Source: Caballeronia fortuita (GTDB taxonomy: Bacteria; Pseudomonadota; Gammaproteobacteria; Burkholderiales; Burkholderiaceae). Taken from it: 64,000 nucleotides of DNA. Shown piece after piece: positions 32,264-41,630 of this stretch. Location of the stretch: the NCBI RefSeq assembly GCF_001544835.2, contig NZ_FCNX02000013.1:62001-126000 (forward strand), in the 5' to 3' direction. Position 1 is the first letter of the stretch; every line of letters begins with the position of its first letter. Below the pieces are notes generated by a model. That model saw nothing but the letters and a program-made list of their open reading frames with translations. It was not told the origin of the DNA and did not search any database. A program made the translations under genes and the position numbers.

Positions 32264-32484
32264 GAGATTTCGGCGTAAGTTTGTCGCCGCAAGACGATCG
32301 AGCGGCGTAGTTTTTCCGAATCTTATCTCAGAAAGCTACGCCAAACATCGATCTAACGCTATCCGTTGTGCGCTTGTATGACCTGACCGACATTTCTGCA
32401 AATCCGGCTTGGAGCCTTTGTGCATGGGAGTCAGGAGGCGCTGAGGCTTATCCAGAAAGGAACTGTCGATACTCGACTTATTGA
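32264..32484. other. Prophage end / candidate attR region
   Basis: 221 bases between integrase and ribA without a gene. A 7-bp inverted repeat GGCGTAG / CTACGCC lies within about 32,300-32,345. No tRNA or tmRNA end is visible, so the target could be this intergenic DNA or the 3' end of ribA. The matching attL is outside the window. Confidence 0.35.
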
Positions 32485-33153
32485 TTATTCGTTTTCGTCG
32501 AAGTAATGCCCGAAGCGCGCCTGCTTCGTCTTGATGTAACGCTCGTTCTCCTCGCGCATCGGGATGGCGAGCGCGACGCGTTCGGACACGGGAATATCGT
32601 GTCTGAGCAAGGTATCGAACTTCGACGGATTGTTGCTCATCAGGCGCACCGACTTCACGTTCATAGACCGCAGGATCGCCGCGGCGGAATCGTATTCGCG
32701 GGCATCGTCGGGCAAGCCGAGATGCAGATTGGCATCGACGGTATCGAGCCCCTGCTCCTGCAATGCATATGCGCGAATCTTGTTCGCCAGGCCGATACCG
32801 CGCCCTTCATGTCCGCGCAGATACAGCAGAATCCCGCGATTCTCGGCGGCGATATAGCGCAACGCGAGATCGAGCTGCTCGCCGCAGTCGCATCGATAGG
32901 AGCCGAAGACGTCGCCCGTCACGCATTCGGAATGCAGGCGCGTCAGCACGGATTCGCCGTTGCTCACGTCGCCCATCACGAACGCGATGTGCTCGACATC
33001 CGTGTGCTTCACGCGATAGACGTAGGAATCGAACGTGCCGTAGCGTGTCGGAATGGTGGCGGTCGCCACGAGTTCAACGTCCGCGCACTCGTCGCACACG
33101 CCGAAGCCGTGTTGCGGGGTTTGCACATCCTGCGAGGGAGAAGCGGTTTTCAT
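32485..33153 (-). CDS. ribA: GTP cyclohydrolase II
   Basis: 222 residues. The first step of riboflavin synthesis opens GTP to 2,5-diamino-6-ribosylamino-pyrimidinone phosphate. Zinc-binding Cys are in ECVTGDVFGSYRCDCGEQL and the GTP-binding loop is RGHEGRGIGLANKI; SNNPSKFDTL is the family's later motif. An extra 25-residue N-terminus with Cys pair (CDEC) precedes the core. It stands alone, not fused to ribB. Single-gene unit beside the prophage. Confidence 0.9.
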   Translation of the reverse strand: MKTASPSQDVQTPQHGFGVCDECADVELVATATIPTRYGTFDSYVYRVKHTDVEHIAFVMGDVSNGESVLTRLHSECVTGDVFGSYRCDCGEQLDLALRYIAAENRGILLYLRGHEGRGIGLANKIRAYALQEQGLDTVDANLHLGLPDDAREYDSAAAILRSMNVKSVRLMSNNPSKFDTLLRHDIPVSERVALAIPMREENERYIKTKQARFGHYFDENE

Positions 33154-33307
33154 AGATCAATCTGCGAGTCCACGACGCCGGGCCTTGCTGTTCTGACTGC
33201 GCGCGTTCACGCAAGCCCGGTGCGTCATGGTAAAGCCCATCGGGAAAGTTTGCAGATTGTCTCATGGCGCGCGCCGCTTCCCGCGCTTCCCGTACGGGCT
33301 TGCGCTT

Positions 33308-34003
33308 TTACGCGGGTTGTTCGAACGTGCCCGGACTCTTGTCCGTCGCGCGCCACTCGGGCTTGCGCGCCGGATCGGCCTGTTGCAGCCCCGCGCGCAC
33401 GCCGGCGGCATCGAGATCGGCGGTGTAGACCGGCGACGCGGGCTGCTGGCGCCAGGAATCGTCGATCGTGCCGGCATCGACCGGATCGAAACCGATTTCA
33501 TCGACGAGCTTCATCACGACGGCCTTCGCTTTCGCGTCGTCGCCCGCGACCGGCAGCGCGATGCGCCCCGCCGTGCCCGCGGGCTTGCCGAAATTCCTGA
33601 GATGATCCGCGTAAATATTGTTGAACGCCTTCACGACCGGCCTTCCAATCTGCTGCTCGACCCAGCGGCTTTCCGGCGTGCCGCTTTCGATTCCGCCGAT
33701 ACGGCCGTCGCGCTGCTGCGGATAATAGTTGCCCGTGTCGATCACAACGACGCTCGCCGGCACACCCGCGAACAGGTCTTTCGGCAGATTCGGCACCTTG
33801 GCCTCGGGAATCGTCACGACGATCACGTCGGCGTCCTCGACGGCGTCGCGCGCCTCGACGGCCTTCGCGCCGGTTTCGCGCTCGACATCCGCAAGCGATG
33901 CCGGCCCGCGCGAATTCGCGATGAGCACGTCGTGTCCCTTTTCGCCGAACCGCAGCGCCAGCACCGAGCCGATATTTCCCGCTCCGATGATTCCGATTTT
34001 CAT
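33308..34003 (-). CDS. NADPH-dependent F420 reductase-type oxidoreductase
   Basis: 231 residues from ATG 34003, with a perfect AGGAGG site. Rossmann motif IGIIGAGNIGSVLA, then GHDVLIANSRGP and DVIVVTIPEA, typical of the NADP-oxidoreductase/F420-dependent family. KAFNNIYADHL is the conserved substrate-side motif. Relatives in bacteria without F420 reduce small NADP-linked substrates; the substrate here is unknown. Confidence 0.75.
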   Translation of the reverse strand: MKIGIIGAGNIGSVLALRFGEKGHDVLIANSRGPASLADVERETGAKAVEARDAVEDADVIVVTIPEAKVPNLPKDLFAGVPASVVVIDTGNYYPQQRDGRIGGIESGTPESRWVEQQIGRPVVKAFNNIYADHLRNFGKPAGTAGRIALPVAGDDAKAKAVVMKLVDEIGFDPVDAGTIDDSWRQQPASPVYTADLDAAGVRAGLQQADPARKPEWRATDKSPGTFEQPA

Positions 34004-34111
34004 AACGCCTCCTTGAAATGAGATTGAAAACAACAAGCTATATCGAAGGAACCAGTGACGCCTTCTCGCAATCTCAATGCCTCATGCGGGAAAACACGAA
34101 ATATCGGCGTG

Positions 34112-34178
34112 ATAGGCTCGATCTATCCCGACAATAAAATCAATCCACTTCGCAGATACGATAGCTTTACTGTATAGT
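34112..34178 (+). promoter_or_regulatory. Candidate OxyR sites and promoter of ahpC
   Basis: ATAG-N7-CTAT at 34112-34126 is a perfect OxyR half-operator; ATAG-N7-GTAT at 34161-34175 is a near match. A -10 TATAGT lies at 34173-34178 with no good -35, as expected for an activated promoter. About 40 bases separate it from ATG 34220. Confidence 0.45.
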
Positions 34179-34219
34179 TCACTTACTTCTTCAACACCAC
34201 TCCAAAAGGAAACTGGTAA

Positions 34220-34783
34220 ATGCCCATCATCAACAGTCAAGTCAAGCCGTTCAAAGCAACCGCCTACCACAATGGCGAGTTCGTGACCGTCACCGATGAA
34301 AGCCTGAAGGGCAAGTGGTCGGTGTTCGTGTTCTATCCCGCCGACTTCACGTTTGTGTGCCCGACGGAACTGGGCGACCTGGCCGACCGTTACGAAGAAT
34401 TCAAGAAGCTCGGCGTGGAAATCTACTCGGTCTCGACCGACACGCACTTCACGCACAAGGCATGGCACGACACGTCGGACACGATCCAGAAGATCGAGTA
34501 TCCGATGATCGCCGACCCGACGCTCGCCATCTCGCGCAACTTCGACGTTCTGATCGAAGAAGAAGGCCTGGCGCTGCGCGGCACGTTCGTGATCAACCCG
34601 GAAGGCGAGATCAAGCTGTGCGAAGTGCACGACAACGGCATCGGCCGTGACGCGGGCGAACTGCTCCGCAAGGTTCAGGCTGCTCAGTACATCGCGAAGA
34701 ACCCGGGCCAGGTGTGCCCCGCCAAGTGGACGCCGGGCGCTGAAACGCTGACCCCGTCGCTCGACCTGATCGGCAAGATCTAA
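34220..34783 (+). CDS. ahpC: Alkyl hydroperoxide reductase, peroxiredoxin subunit
   Basis: 187 residues, the standard length. Peroxidatic Cys in DFTFVCPTELGDLAD, resolving Cys in GQVCPAKWTPG. AhpC reduces hydrogen peroxide and organic peroxides and is recycled by AhpF, encoded 145 bases downstream. A good AAAGGAAA site precedes the ATG. Likely induced by peroxide through OxyR. Confidence 0.95.
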   Translation: MPIINSQVKPFKATAYHNGEFVTVTDESLKGKWSVFVFYPADFTFVCPTELGDLADRYEEFKKLGVEIYSVSTDTHFTHKAWHDTSDTIQKIEYPMIADPTLAISRNFDVLIEEEGLALRGTFVINPEGEIKLCEVHDNGIGRDAGELLRKVQAAQYIAKNPGQVCPAKWTPGAETLTPSLDLIGKI

Positions 34784-34928
34784 GCCTCGTTCTAGCGAGC
34801 GCTGCATCGAATCTGCCGCGAGTCAGCGGCAGGTTCACCCAGAAAACGTGTCCGTCCGGCGCTGCGATTTTCGCAGCGCCGCGGCGCGACGCGTCTGCAA
34901 CATCCCAAGTCAAGGAACGGACATCGCC

Positions 34929-36515
34929 ATGCTCGACGCCAACCTCAAGAATCAATTAAAAGCGTATCTGGAAAAAGTCACCCGGCCGATCGAACTCGTC
35001 GCCTTCCTCGACGACGGCGACAAGTCGCGTGAGCTGAAAGGCCTGCTCGACGAGATCGCTTCGCTGTCCGCGCAGATCAGCGTCGTCGAGAAAGAGGACG
35101 CCAGCGTGCGTCGTCCGTCCTTCACCATCGGGGAAGCGGGCAAGGAAGCGGGTGTCCGCTTCGCCGGCATCCCGATGGGTCACGAATTCACCTCGCTCGT
35201 GCTCGCGCTTCTGCAAGCCGGCGGCCATCCGGTCAAGCTCGACGACGCCACCATCGAGCAGATCCAGAATCTCGACGGCGACTTCGCGTTCGAGACGTAT
35301 TTCTCGCTGTCGTGCCAGAACTGCCCGGAAGTCGTGCAGTCGCTGAACGTGATGTCGATCATCAACCCGCGTATCAAGCACGTTGCGATCGACGGCGCGC
35401 TGTTCCAGAAGGAAGTCGAGGAACGCCAGGTCATGTCCGTTCCGATGATGTTCGTCAACGGCGAGAGCTTCGGCTCGGGCCGCATGGGCGTGAAGGAAAT
35501 TCTCGCCAAGCTGGACACGGGCGCATCGGCGCGCGCGGCGAAGGAACTCGAAAACAAGCCGGTATTCGACACGCTGATCGTCGGCGGCGGTCCTGCCGGC
35601 GCGGCGGCTGCGATCTACTCGGCGCGCAAGGGCATCGCGACGGGCGTCGTCGCGGAGCGCTTCGGCGGTCAGGTGCTCGATACGATGGCCATCGAGAACT
35701 TCGTCTCCGTCAAGGAGACCGAAGGACCGAAGTTCGCGGTCGCGCTGGAGCAGCACGTGAACGACTACGAAGTCGACATCATGGACGTGCAGCGCGCCGA
35801 GAAGCTCGTGCCGGGCCGTATCAACGAGATCCATCTCGCGAGCGGCGCGGTGCTGCGGGCGAAGACCGTGATTCTGTCGACGGGCGCGCGCTGGCGTGAA
35901 ATCAACGTGCCGGGCGAGCGCGAGTACCGCGGACGCGGCGTGGCGTACTGCCCGCACTGCGACGGCCCGCTCTTCAAGGGCAAGCGCGTCGCGGTGATCG
36001 GCGGCGGCAACTCGGGCGTGGAAGCGGCGATCGACCTCGCGGGCATCGTGTCGGCGGTGACGTTGATCGAGTTCGGCAACGAACTGCGCGCCGACGCCGT
36101 GCTGCAGAAGAAGCTGCGCAGCCTGTCGAACGTGACGATCGTCACCGAGGCGCAGACGACGGAAGTCACCGGCGACGGCAAGAAGGTCAACGGCATCACG
36201 TACACGGACCGTGCAACGGGCGCGAGCCATCACGTCGAACTGGAAGGCGTGTTCGTGCAGATCGGCCTCGTGCCGAACACCGAATGGCTGAAGGGCGCGG
36301 TGGAACTGTCGAAGCACGGCGAAATCGTGGTCGACGCGAAGGGCGCGACTTCGGTGCCGGGCGTGTTCGCCGCCGGCGACGTGACGACCGTCCCCTACAA
36401 GCAGATCGTGATCGCGGTCGGCGAAGGCGCGAAGGCGGCGCTCTCGGCGTTCGATCATCTGATCCGCGCGTCGGTGGAAGACGAAGCAGTGGTCGAAGAA
36501 GAAGCGGCAGCCTGA
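34929..36515 (+). CDS. ahpF: Alkyl hydroperoxide reductase, flavoprotein subunit
   Basis: 528 residues from ATG 34929; a longer frame from 34848 is not needed. N-terminal tandem thioredoxin-like domain with the active CQNC (SLSCQNCPEV), then FAD-binding GGGPAGAAAAIYSAR, the CPHC pair (AYCPHCDGPLF), NADH-binding GGGNSGVEAAIDLAG and C-terminal GVFAAGDVTTVPYKQ. It moves electrons from NADH to AhpC. Confidence 0.95.
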   Translation: MLDANLKNQLKAYLEKVTRPIELVAFLDDGDKSRELKGLLDEIASLSAQISVVEKEDASVRRPSFTIGEAGKEAGVRFAGIPMGHEFTSLVLALLQAGGHPVKLDDATIEQIQNLDGDFAFETYFSLSCQNCPEVVQSLNVMSIINPRIKHVAIDGALFQKEVEERQVMSVPMMFVNGESFGSGRMGVKEILAKLDTGASARAAKELENKPVFDTLIVGGGPAGAAAAIYSARKGIATGVVAERFGGQVLDTMAIENFVSVKETEGPKFAVALEQHVNDYEVDIMDVQRAEKLVPGRINEIHLASGAVLRAKTVILSTGARWREINVPGEREYRGRGVAYCPHCDGPLFKGKRVAVIGGGNSGVEAAIDLAGIVSAVTLIEFGNELRADAVLQKKLRSLSNVTIVTEAQTTEVTGDGKKVNGITYTDRATGASHHVELEGVFVQIGLVPNTEWLKGAVELSKHGEIVVDAKGATSVPGVFAAGDVTTVPYKQIVIAVGEGAKAALSAFDHLIRASVEDEAVVEEEAAA

Positions 36516-36544
36516 GCATCGCTCGGATGTCGTAAAGACCGGAA

Positions 36545-36575
36545 GGCGAACGGGGCGACCCGTTCGCCTTTTTTT
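36545..36575 (+). terminator. Strong intrinsic terminator after ahpCF
   Basis: GGCGAACGGG, GCGA loop, CCCGTTCGCC (perfect 10-bp stem, 36545-36568) and seven T. The T-run overlaps the stop of the convergent histidine kinase gene. Confidence 0.9.
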
Positions 36576-37803
36576 ATGGGCCGTCCGCCGCTTTCGGCAC
36601 GAGCACCGTCGGGAAGGTGACTTCGAACACGCTGCCGTGCCCTTTCGACGACTGGAAGCGCAAGTCGCCTTCCAGCGTGCGCGACAATTCCTTGACGATG
36701 GCAAGCCCGAGCCCCGCGCCGGGGATGTCGTCATCGGCGGCGCGCTCGAATTCTTCGAAGACGCGCTCCTGATCCGCCGTGCCGATGCCCACCCCCGTAT
36801 CGGCGACGAGCAGTTTCCAGCGCTCGCCGGGCACTTCGGAAATCGACAGCAGAATCTCGCCCGACGACGTGTACTTGATCGCGTTCGACAGCAGATTCAG
36901 CGCGACCTGCTTCACCTTCAGCCGGTTCGACGTCACCATGTCGAGCGCCGGATCGAGCTGGCCGACGAGCTTCAGCCCTTTCGCCTCGGTCGCGACTCGG
37001 CACGCCTGCATCAGTTCGTCGAAGAGGCCGACGAGATCGAACGGTTCGACGCTCGGCGCGGAATCGTCGCCGAGCACTTTCGAATATTCGACCATTTCGT
37101 CGACGAGCGTCGCCATGTCGGCCACCTGACGGTTGGCGAGCCCGAGCGCCGTCTCGCGCTTCGCGGGCGAGCGGCCGGCGAGTTGCAGCGCGGTCGAGAA
37201 AACGTTGAGGAAGTTGCGCAGATCGTGCGCGACGCGCCGCGTCACCTGCATGCGCGTCTCGTAAAGATCGCTGATGAGTTTCTGCCGCAGCGTCAGTTCG
37301 TAATTCGCGCGTTCCAGCATACCGGTGTATTCGTCGATCTTCCTGTCCCGCTCGCCGATCGCCTCGCGAATCGACGCGAGCGTGACGAAGCTCACGACTT
37401 CGTCGGTCATCAGGCGCGCGCGCTCTTCGTCCGCGCGCGGGAAGTCGTCATGCGTGCCCGCGTATTCGCCGATCGCGAGCAGCAGTACCTGCCGGAACAG
37501 ATCGAGCTCGCGCACGAGTTCATCGACACGATAACCCTGCTGCCAGCGCCATTGCCCGTGCTGACGCGCGTCGCGCTCGATCGCGCCTTCCTGGTCGCGC
37601 AGATTGCGCGATTCCAGCACGACGCAGATTTCCTCGAAGATACTCGGCAGATGGTCGGCGAGCTGCCGATACGTGAGCTGGTCGGAATGTTCGACTTCCT
37701 GATCGCCGAACACGAGCTTCATCCATCGCTCGGTCAGTGCGTGTTGCTGCGCGCGCAGCGCGGCCACGAGACCCTTCAAGCCGCCGACCGACGTGTCGCT
37801 CAT
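36574..37803 (-). CDS. Orphan sensor histidine kinase with RsbRD-type N-terminal domain
   Basis: 409 residues from ATG 37803 (longer frame to 38004 looks non-coding). Residues about 10-170 resemble the RsbRD N-terminal domain (LTERWMKLVFGDQEVEHSD), then an HisKA H-box RVAHDLRNFLNV, N-box NLLSNAIKYTS, G1 VADTGVGIG and G2 GAGLGLAIVKEL. No membrane segment, so it senses a cytoplasmic signal. No response regulator gene is next to it. Confidence 0.8.
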   Translation of the reverse strand: MSDTSVGGLKGLVAALRAQQHALTERWMKLVFGDQEVEHSDQLTYRQLADHLPSIFEEICVVLESRNLRDQEGAIERDARQHGQWRWQQGYRVDELVRELDLFRQVLLLAIGEYAGTHDDFPRADEERARLMTDEVVSFVTLASIREAIGERDRKIDEYTGMLERANYELTLRQKLISDLYETRMQVTRRVAHDLRNFLNVFSTALQLAGRSPAKRETALGLANRQVADMATLVDEMVEYSKVLGDDSAPSVEPFDLVGLFDELMQACRVATEAKGLKLVGQLDPALDMVTSNRLKVKQVALNLLSNAIKYTSSGEILLSISEVPGERWKLLVADTGVGIGTADQERVFEEFERAADDDIPGAGLGLAIVKELSRTLEGDLRFQSSKGHGSVFEVTFPTVLVPKAADGP

Positions 37804-38118
37804 CTGCGAGTTCCCGATTGCTGAAGGCGCCGGTGGGCGGCGCGCATGGTGATCGTGGTTTGCAGTCGAAAGCAATGTCCGATGCCGTCCGGAGCCGACC
37901 GCGAATGCTTCGCCAGTATAGGCGCGATGCCCGCACGAAAGCGTCATATCCGAGTGTTCTTTCCAACTTTCCGAGACTTTGCCCGCAGCTTCGCGCGCTC
38001 GCACGATTCAGCGTTCTCTTCAAACTTCGAACATCTTTGCGCGATCCGGTTTTACGCCGGGCGCGCGCCGGTTCAGAATCGCGCATGTCATCAACAACGC
38101 ACGCCAGGCAAATCCGAC

Positions 38119-38898
38119 ATGACCACGACATCGGCCGACTGGCAAGCCAGCCAATACACGCTCTTCGAGGCGCAGCGCACGCGCCCTGTTCGCGATCTGC
38201 TGAGCGCGGCGCAGGGAGAAACCGCGCGCACGGCCGTCGATCTCGGCTGCGGGCCCGGCAACTCGACGCAAACGCTGATCGCGTACGCGCCGCACGCGCG
38301 CGTGACCGGCATCGACAATTCCGGCGACATGATCGACGCGGCGAAGAAGCGCCTGCCGCAAGTCGAATTCGAACTCGCCGATATTTCCGCGTGGGAAGCC
38401 AAAGAACCGTGCGATCTGATTCTCGCGAACGCGGCGCTGCAGTGGGTGCCCGACCACGAGACGCTCTTTCCGGCGCTCGTCGGCAAGCTCTCGGCGGGCG
38501 GGCGGCTTGCCGTGCAGATGCCCGATAATCTCGATGAGCCTGCGCATCGCCTGATGCGCGAAGCCGCCGCCGACGGCCCGTGGCGCGACAAGCTCAAAGG
38601 CGCGGAGCGCACGGAGCGCCACCCGGCGCAATGGTATTACGCGCTGCTCAAGCCGCTTTGCACGTCCGTCGACGTATGGCGCACGACTTACCATCATCCG
38701 CTGGAAGGCGGCGTCGATGCGATCGTCGAATGGTTCAAGGGCACGGCGCTGCGGCCGTTCCTCGCGAAACTCGACGAGAAAGAAGCGGCCGCGTTTCTCG
38801 ACCGCTATCGCGCCGGGCTGAAAACCGCCTATACCGTTTTCGACGACGGCAGCGTGCTGCTGCCCTTCCCGCGCCTTTTCATCGTCGCGACACGCTGA
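38119..38898 (+). CDS. tam: Trans-aconitate 2-methyltransferase
   Basis: 259 residues, E. coli Tam being 252. SAM-binding motif VDLGCGPGNSTQTL and the family's ANAALQWVPDHETLFP and FPRLFIVA end. It methylates trans-aconitate, an inhibitor of the TCA cycle formed from cis-aconitate. ATG 38119 is the start supported by family length; the frame upstream shows no similarity. Confidence 0.85.
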   Translation: MTTTSADWQASQYTLFEAQRTRPVRDLLSAAQGETARTAVDLGCGPGNSTQTLIAYAPHARVTGIDNSGDMIDAAKKRLPQVEFELADISAWEAKEPCDLILANAALQWVPDHETLFPALVGKLSAGGRLAVQMPDNLDEPAHRLMREAAADGPWRDKLKGAERTERHPAQWYYALLKPLCTSVDVWRTTYHHPLEGGVDAIVEWFKGTALRPFLAKLDEKEAAAFLDRYRAGLKTAYTVFDDGSVLLPFPRLFIVATR

Positions 38899-38901
38899 CG
38901 T

Positions 38902-39837
38902 TCAATGCGCGCGGCTGCCTTCGCGCAACATCTGCGCGAACTGCCGCGCCGCCGGCGACAACTCGCCGCCCGTGCGCGTGACGATGCCGTACGTCTGCGA
39001 TTTCGACTTCATGCGCACCGGCAGAATGCGCAGCATGCCGTGACGCTCGAACACCTTCGCGACGCTCGCCGGCAGAATCGAGACGAGTTGCGGGCTTTGC
39101 TGCAGCAACGTTACCGTCATCAGCGGCGACGCGGTGGAAATTGGATTGGCGGGCATCGGCAGGCCGGCGAGATCGAGTTCGCGTTCGAGCAGCGCGCTCA
39201 TCGGCATGAAGCTCGGATAGGTGACCCAGCGGTACCGCGCGAGGTCGGCGAAACCCACTTCGGGCTCGCCCGTGCGCTCGTGACCATGACCCACGACGAT
39301 GCAAAGCGGCTCGTCCGCGAGCGGCTGATAGTGATATTTCGACGGCTGATCCGACACGCTCGACCGGCCGACGACGAGATCGACGCGGCCGTCGTCGAGC
39401 ATCGGCAAGAGGCGCGCGCTCGTGTCCTCCACGACTTCGATGGCCAGATCCGGATGCTTCGCGTGCATTTCGTTGACGATCGGCGCGACGACGTCCGGCA
39501 CCGCGCCCATGATCGTGCCGACCGTCAGCCGCCCGCCCGTGCCCGCGCGAATCTGCGCGACTTCCTGACAAAGCGCGTTCAGATCGGCGGCCAAGACGCG
39601 CGCGTAGCGCACCACGCAGCGGCCGAACGGATTCGGGATCAGCCCGGTTTTCGCGCGCTCGAAAAGCGGCGCTTCCAGCATGGATTCGAGTTCGGCGAGC
39701 GCCTTGCTCGCGGCGGATTGCGTCATCGCCATTGCGCTCGACGCCTTGTGCAGCGATTTGTGGTCGTCGAGCGCGATCAGCAATTGCAGCTGCTTCATGC
39801 GCAGCCGCGACATGAGCACGTCGAGCGTGTTCTTCAT
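38902..39837 (-). CDS. LysR-type regulator (GbpR-like)
   Basis: 311 residues: N-terminal HTH LHKASSAMAMTQSAASKALA, then GGRLTVGTIMGAVPDVVAPI and a ligand domain with MLDDGRVDLVVGR. The pattern matches the branch that includes GbpR, a regulator of sugar uptake. It is divergent from the aldehyde dehydrogenase gene (148-base gap), its likely target. Stop lies three bases from tam's stop, convergent. Confidence 0.8.
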   Translation of the reverse strand: MKNTLDVLMSRLRMKQLQLLIALDDHKSLHKASSAMAMTQSAASKALAELESMLEAPLFERAKTGLIPNPFGRCVVRYARVLAADLNALCQEVAQIRAGTGGRLTVGTIMGAVPDVVAPIVNEMHAKHPDLAIEVVEDTSARLLPMLDDGRVDLVVGRSSVSDQPSKYHYQPLADEPLCIVVGHGHERTGEPEVGFADLARYRWVTYPSFMPMSALLERELDLAGLPMPANPISTASPLMTVTLLQQSPQLVSILPASVAKVFERHGMLRILPVRMKSKSQTYGIVTRTGGELSPAARQFAQMLREGSRAH

Positions 39838-39985
39838 GACGAGGGTGATTCCAAAAAGCGATCAAGCGATGGAAAGGTTTCACTATACAGGCGCACGCGC
39901 GAGGTCGTATAGTCGGGCACGGGGCAGTCATCGTACAACTGGTGCGAGCATTGCCGCGGATCACTCCAAGCAAGGACGAGACAAC

Positions 39986-41569
39986 ATGCAACTCACTGGC
40001 AACCTGCTCATCGGTCAGGAATCGGTTTTCGGCTCGAACGGCTCGATCAAGGCCGTCAACGCGTCGACCGGCGCGGCCATCGAACCGGCCTTCGGCGGCG
40101 CGACGCTCGCCGATCTCGACCGCGCCTGCGCGCTCGCGTGGAGCGCGTTCGACATCTATCGCGAAACCGCGCCGGAAGCGCGCGCGAAGTTCCTCGAAAC
40201 CATCGCGCAGAACATCCTCGATATCGGCGACGATCTGATCGAACGCTGCATGATAGAAAGCGGTCTGCCGCGCGCGCGTCTGGAAGGCGAGCGCGGCCGC
40301 ACGGTCGGCCAGTTGCGCATGTTCGCCGATGTCGTGCGCAACGGCGATTTCCTCGGCGTGCGCATCGATCCGGCTCAGCCCGAGCGCAAGCCGCTGCCGC
40401 GCGTCGATCTGCGCCTGCGCCATATCGGCGTCGGTCCGGTCGCCGTGTTCGGCGCGAGCAACTTCCCGCTCGCGTTCTCCGTCGCGGGCGGCGACACGGC
40501 GTCGGCGCTCGCCGCGGGCTGCCCGGTCATCGTCAAGGCGCACTCGGCGCATCCGGGCACGGCGGAACTCGTCGGCCGCGCGGTGCAGAAGGCCGTGAAG
40601 GATTGCGGCATGCCGGAAGGCACGTTCTCGCTGCTGTTCGACAGCGGCCGCGACGTCGGCCAGGGACTCGTGGCCGACAACCGCATCAAGGCGGCGGGGT
40701 TCACCGGCTCGCGCGGCGGCGGCACGGCGCTGATGAAGATCGCAGCCGCGCGCACCGAACCGATTCCCGTCTATGCGGAAATGAGCAGCATCAACCCGGT
40801 CCTGCTGTTCCCGAACGCGCTCAAGAACCGCGCGGAAGGCATCGCGAAGGCGTTTGTCGGCTCGCTCGTGCTCGGCGCGGGCCAGTTCTGCACGAATCCC
40901 GGCCTGCTGCTCGCCGTCGACGGTCCCGATCTCGACAAGTTCATCGCGGCGGCATCGGCTGCCTTGCAGGAAACCGCCGCGCAGACGATGCTCACGCCGG
41001 GCATCTGTAAGGCGTACCAGGGCGCCGTGTCGCGCGCCGCCGAACACGCGGACGTGACGACCGCTGCGCGCGGCGTCGAGCCGAAGGGCGACAATCAGGG
41101 CCAGTCGGCGCTGTTCGTCACCACTGCCGACGCGTTCCGCAAGAGCCACGAGCTGCAGGAAGAAATTTTCGGCGCGTCGTCGCTCGTCGTGCGCTGCCCG
41201 GACTTCGACACCATGATCGCGCTCGTCGAATCGCTGGAAGGTCAGTTGACGTCGGCGCTGCATATCGACGAAGCCGATTACGCCGATGCGAAGCGCGTCC
41301 TGCCCGCGCTCGAGCGGCGCACCGGCCGTCTGCTGGTGAACGGTTTCGGCACGGGCGTGGAAGTCGGTCACGCAATGGTTCACGGCGGCCCGTTCCCGTC
41401 GACGGCGGACGGCCGCTCGACCTCGGTCGGTAGTCTCGCGATCAACCGTTTCCTGCGTCCGGTGAGCTATCAGGACCTGCCCGACGCACTGTTGCCCGAC
41501 GCGCTCAAGACCGGCAATCCGCTCGGCCTGAACCGTCGTATCGACGGCAAGCTGCAACTGGCCGAGTAA
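39986..41569 (+). CDS. Alpha-ketoglutarate semialdehyde dehydrogenase
   Basis: 527 residues. Oxidises 2,5-dioxopentanoate to alpha-ketoglutarate, the last step of pentose and aldaric acid degradation. Signature pieces: GPVAVFGASNFPLAFSVAGGD, GFTGSRGGGTAL, catalytic Glu in YAEMSSINPV and Cys in GAGQFCTNPG. The FGASNFPLAFS motif separates this family from other aldehyde dehydrogenases. AAGGACGAG precedes ATG 39986. The LysR gene opposite probably controls it. Confidence 0.85.
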   Translation: MQLTGNLLIGQESVFGSNGSIKAVNASTGAAIEPAFGGATLADLDRACALAWSAFDIYRETAPEARAKFLETIAQNILDIGDDLIERCMIESGLPRARLEGERGRTVGQLRMFADVVRNGDFLGVRIDPAQPERKPLPRVDLRLRHIGVGPVAVFGASNFPLAFSVAGGDTASALAAGCPVIVKAHSAHPGTAELVGRAVQKAVKDCGMPEGTFSLLFDSGRDVGQGLVADNRIKAAGFTGSRGGGTALMKIAAARTEPIPVYAEMSSINPVLLFPNALKNRAEGIAKAFVGSLVLGAGQFCTNPGLLLAVDGPDLDKFIAAASAALQETAAQTMLTPGICKAYQGAVSRAAEHADVTTAARGVEPKGDNQGQSALFVTTADAFRKSHELQEEIFGASSLVVRCPDFDTMIALVESLEGQLTSALHIDEADYADAKRVLPALERRTGRLLVNGFGTGVEVGHAMVHGGPFPSTADGRSTSVGSLAINRFLRPVSYQDLPDALLPDALKTGNPLGLNRRIDGKLQLAE

Positions 41570-41586
41570 GACTGTCCGCAAGGCCA

Positions 41587-41630
41587 GCGAAGGCCGCGGC
41601 GCGAAACGAGCGCCGCGGCCTTCGCATTTT
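41587..41630 (+). terminator. Intrinsic terminator with 16-bp stem
   Basis: GCGAAGGCCGCGGCGC, seven-base loop and its exact complement (41587-41625), followed by ATTTT. Very stable; ends the dehydrogenase transcript. Confidence 0.85.

Noticed and set aside
33154..33307. FMN riboswitch upstream of ribA
   Set aside because: The region is short and lacks the conserved multi-stem RFN pattern; no support by eye.
34082..34807. Leftward frame across ahpC
   Set aside because: Shadow of ahpC; composition is Arg/His/Val-rich with no motif.
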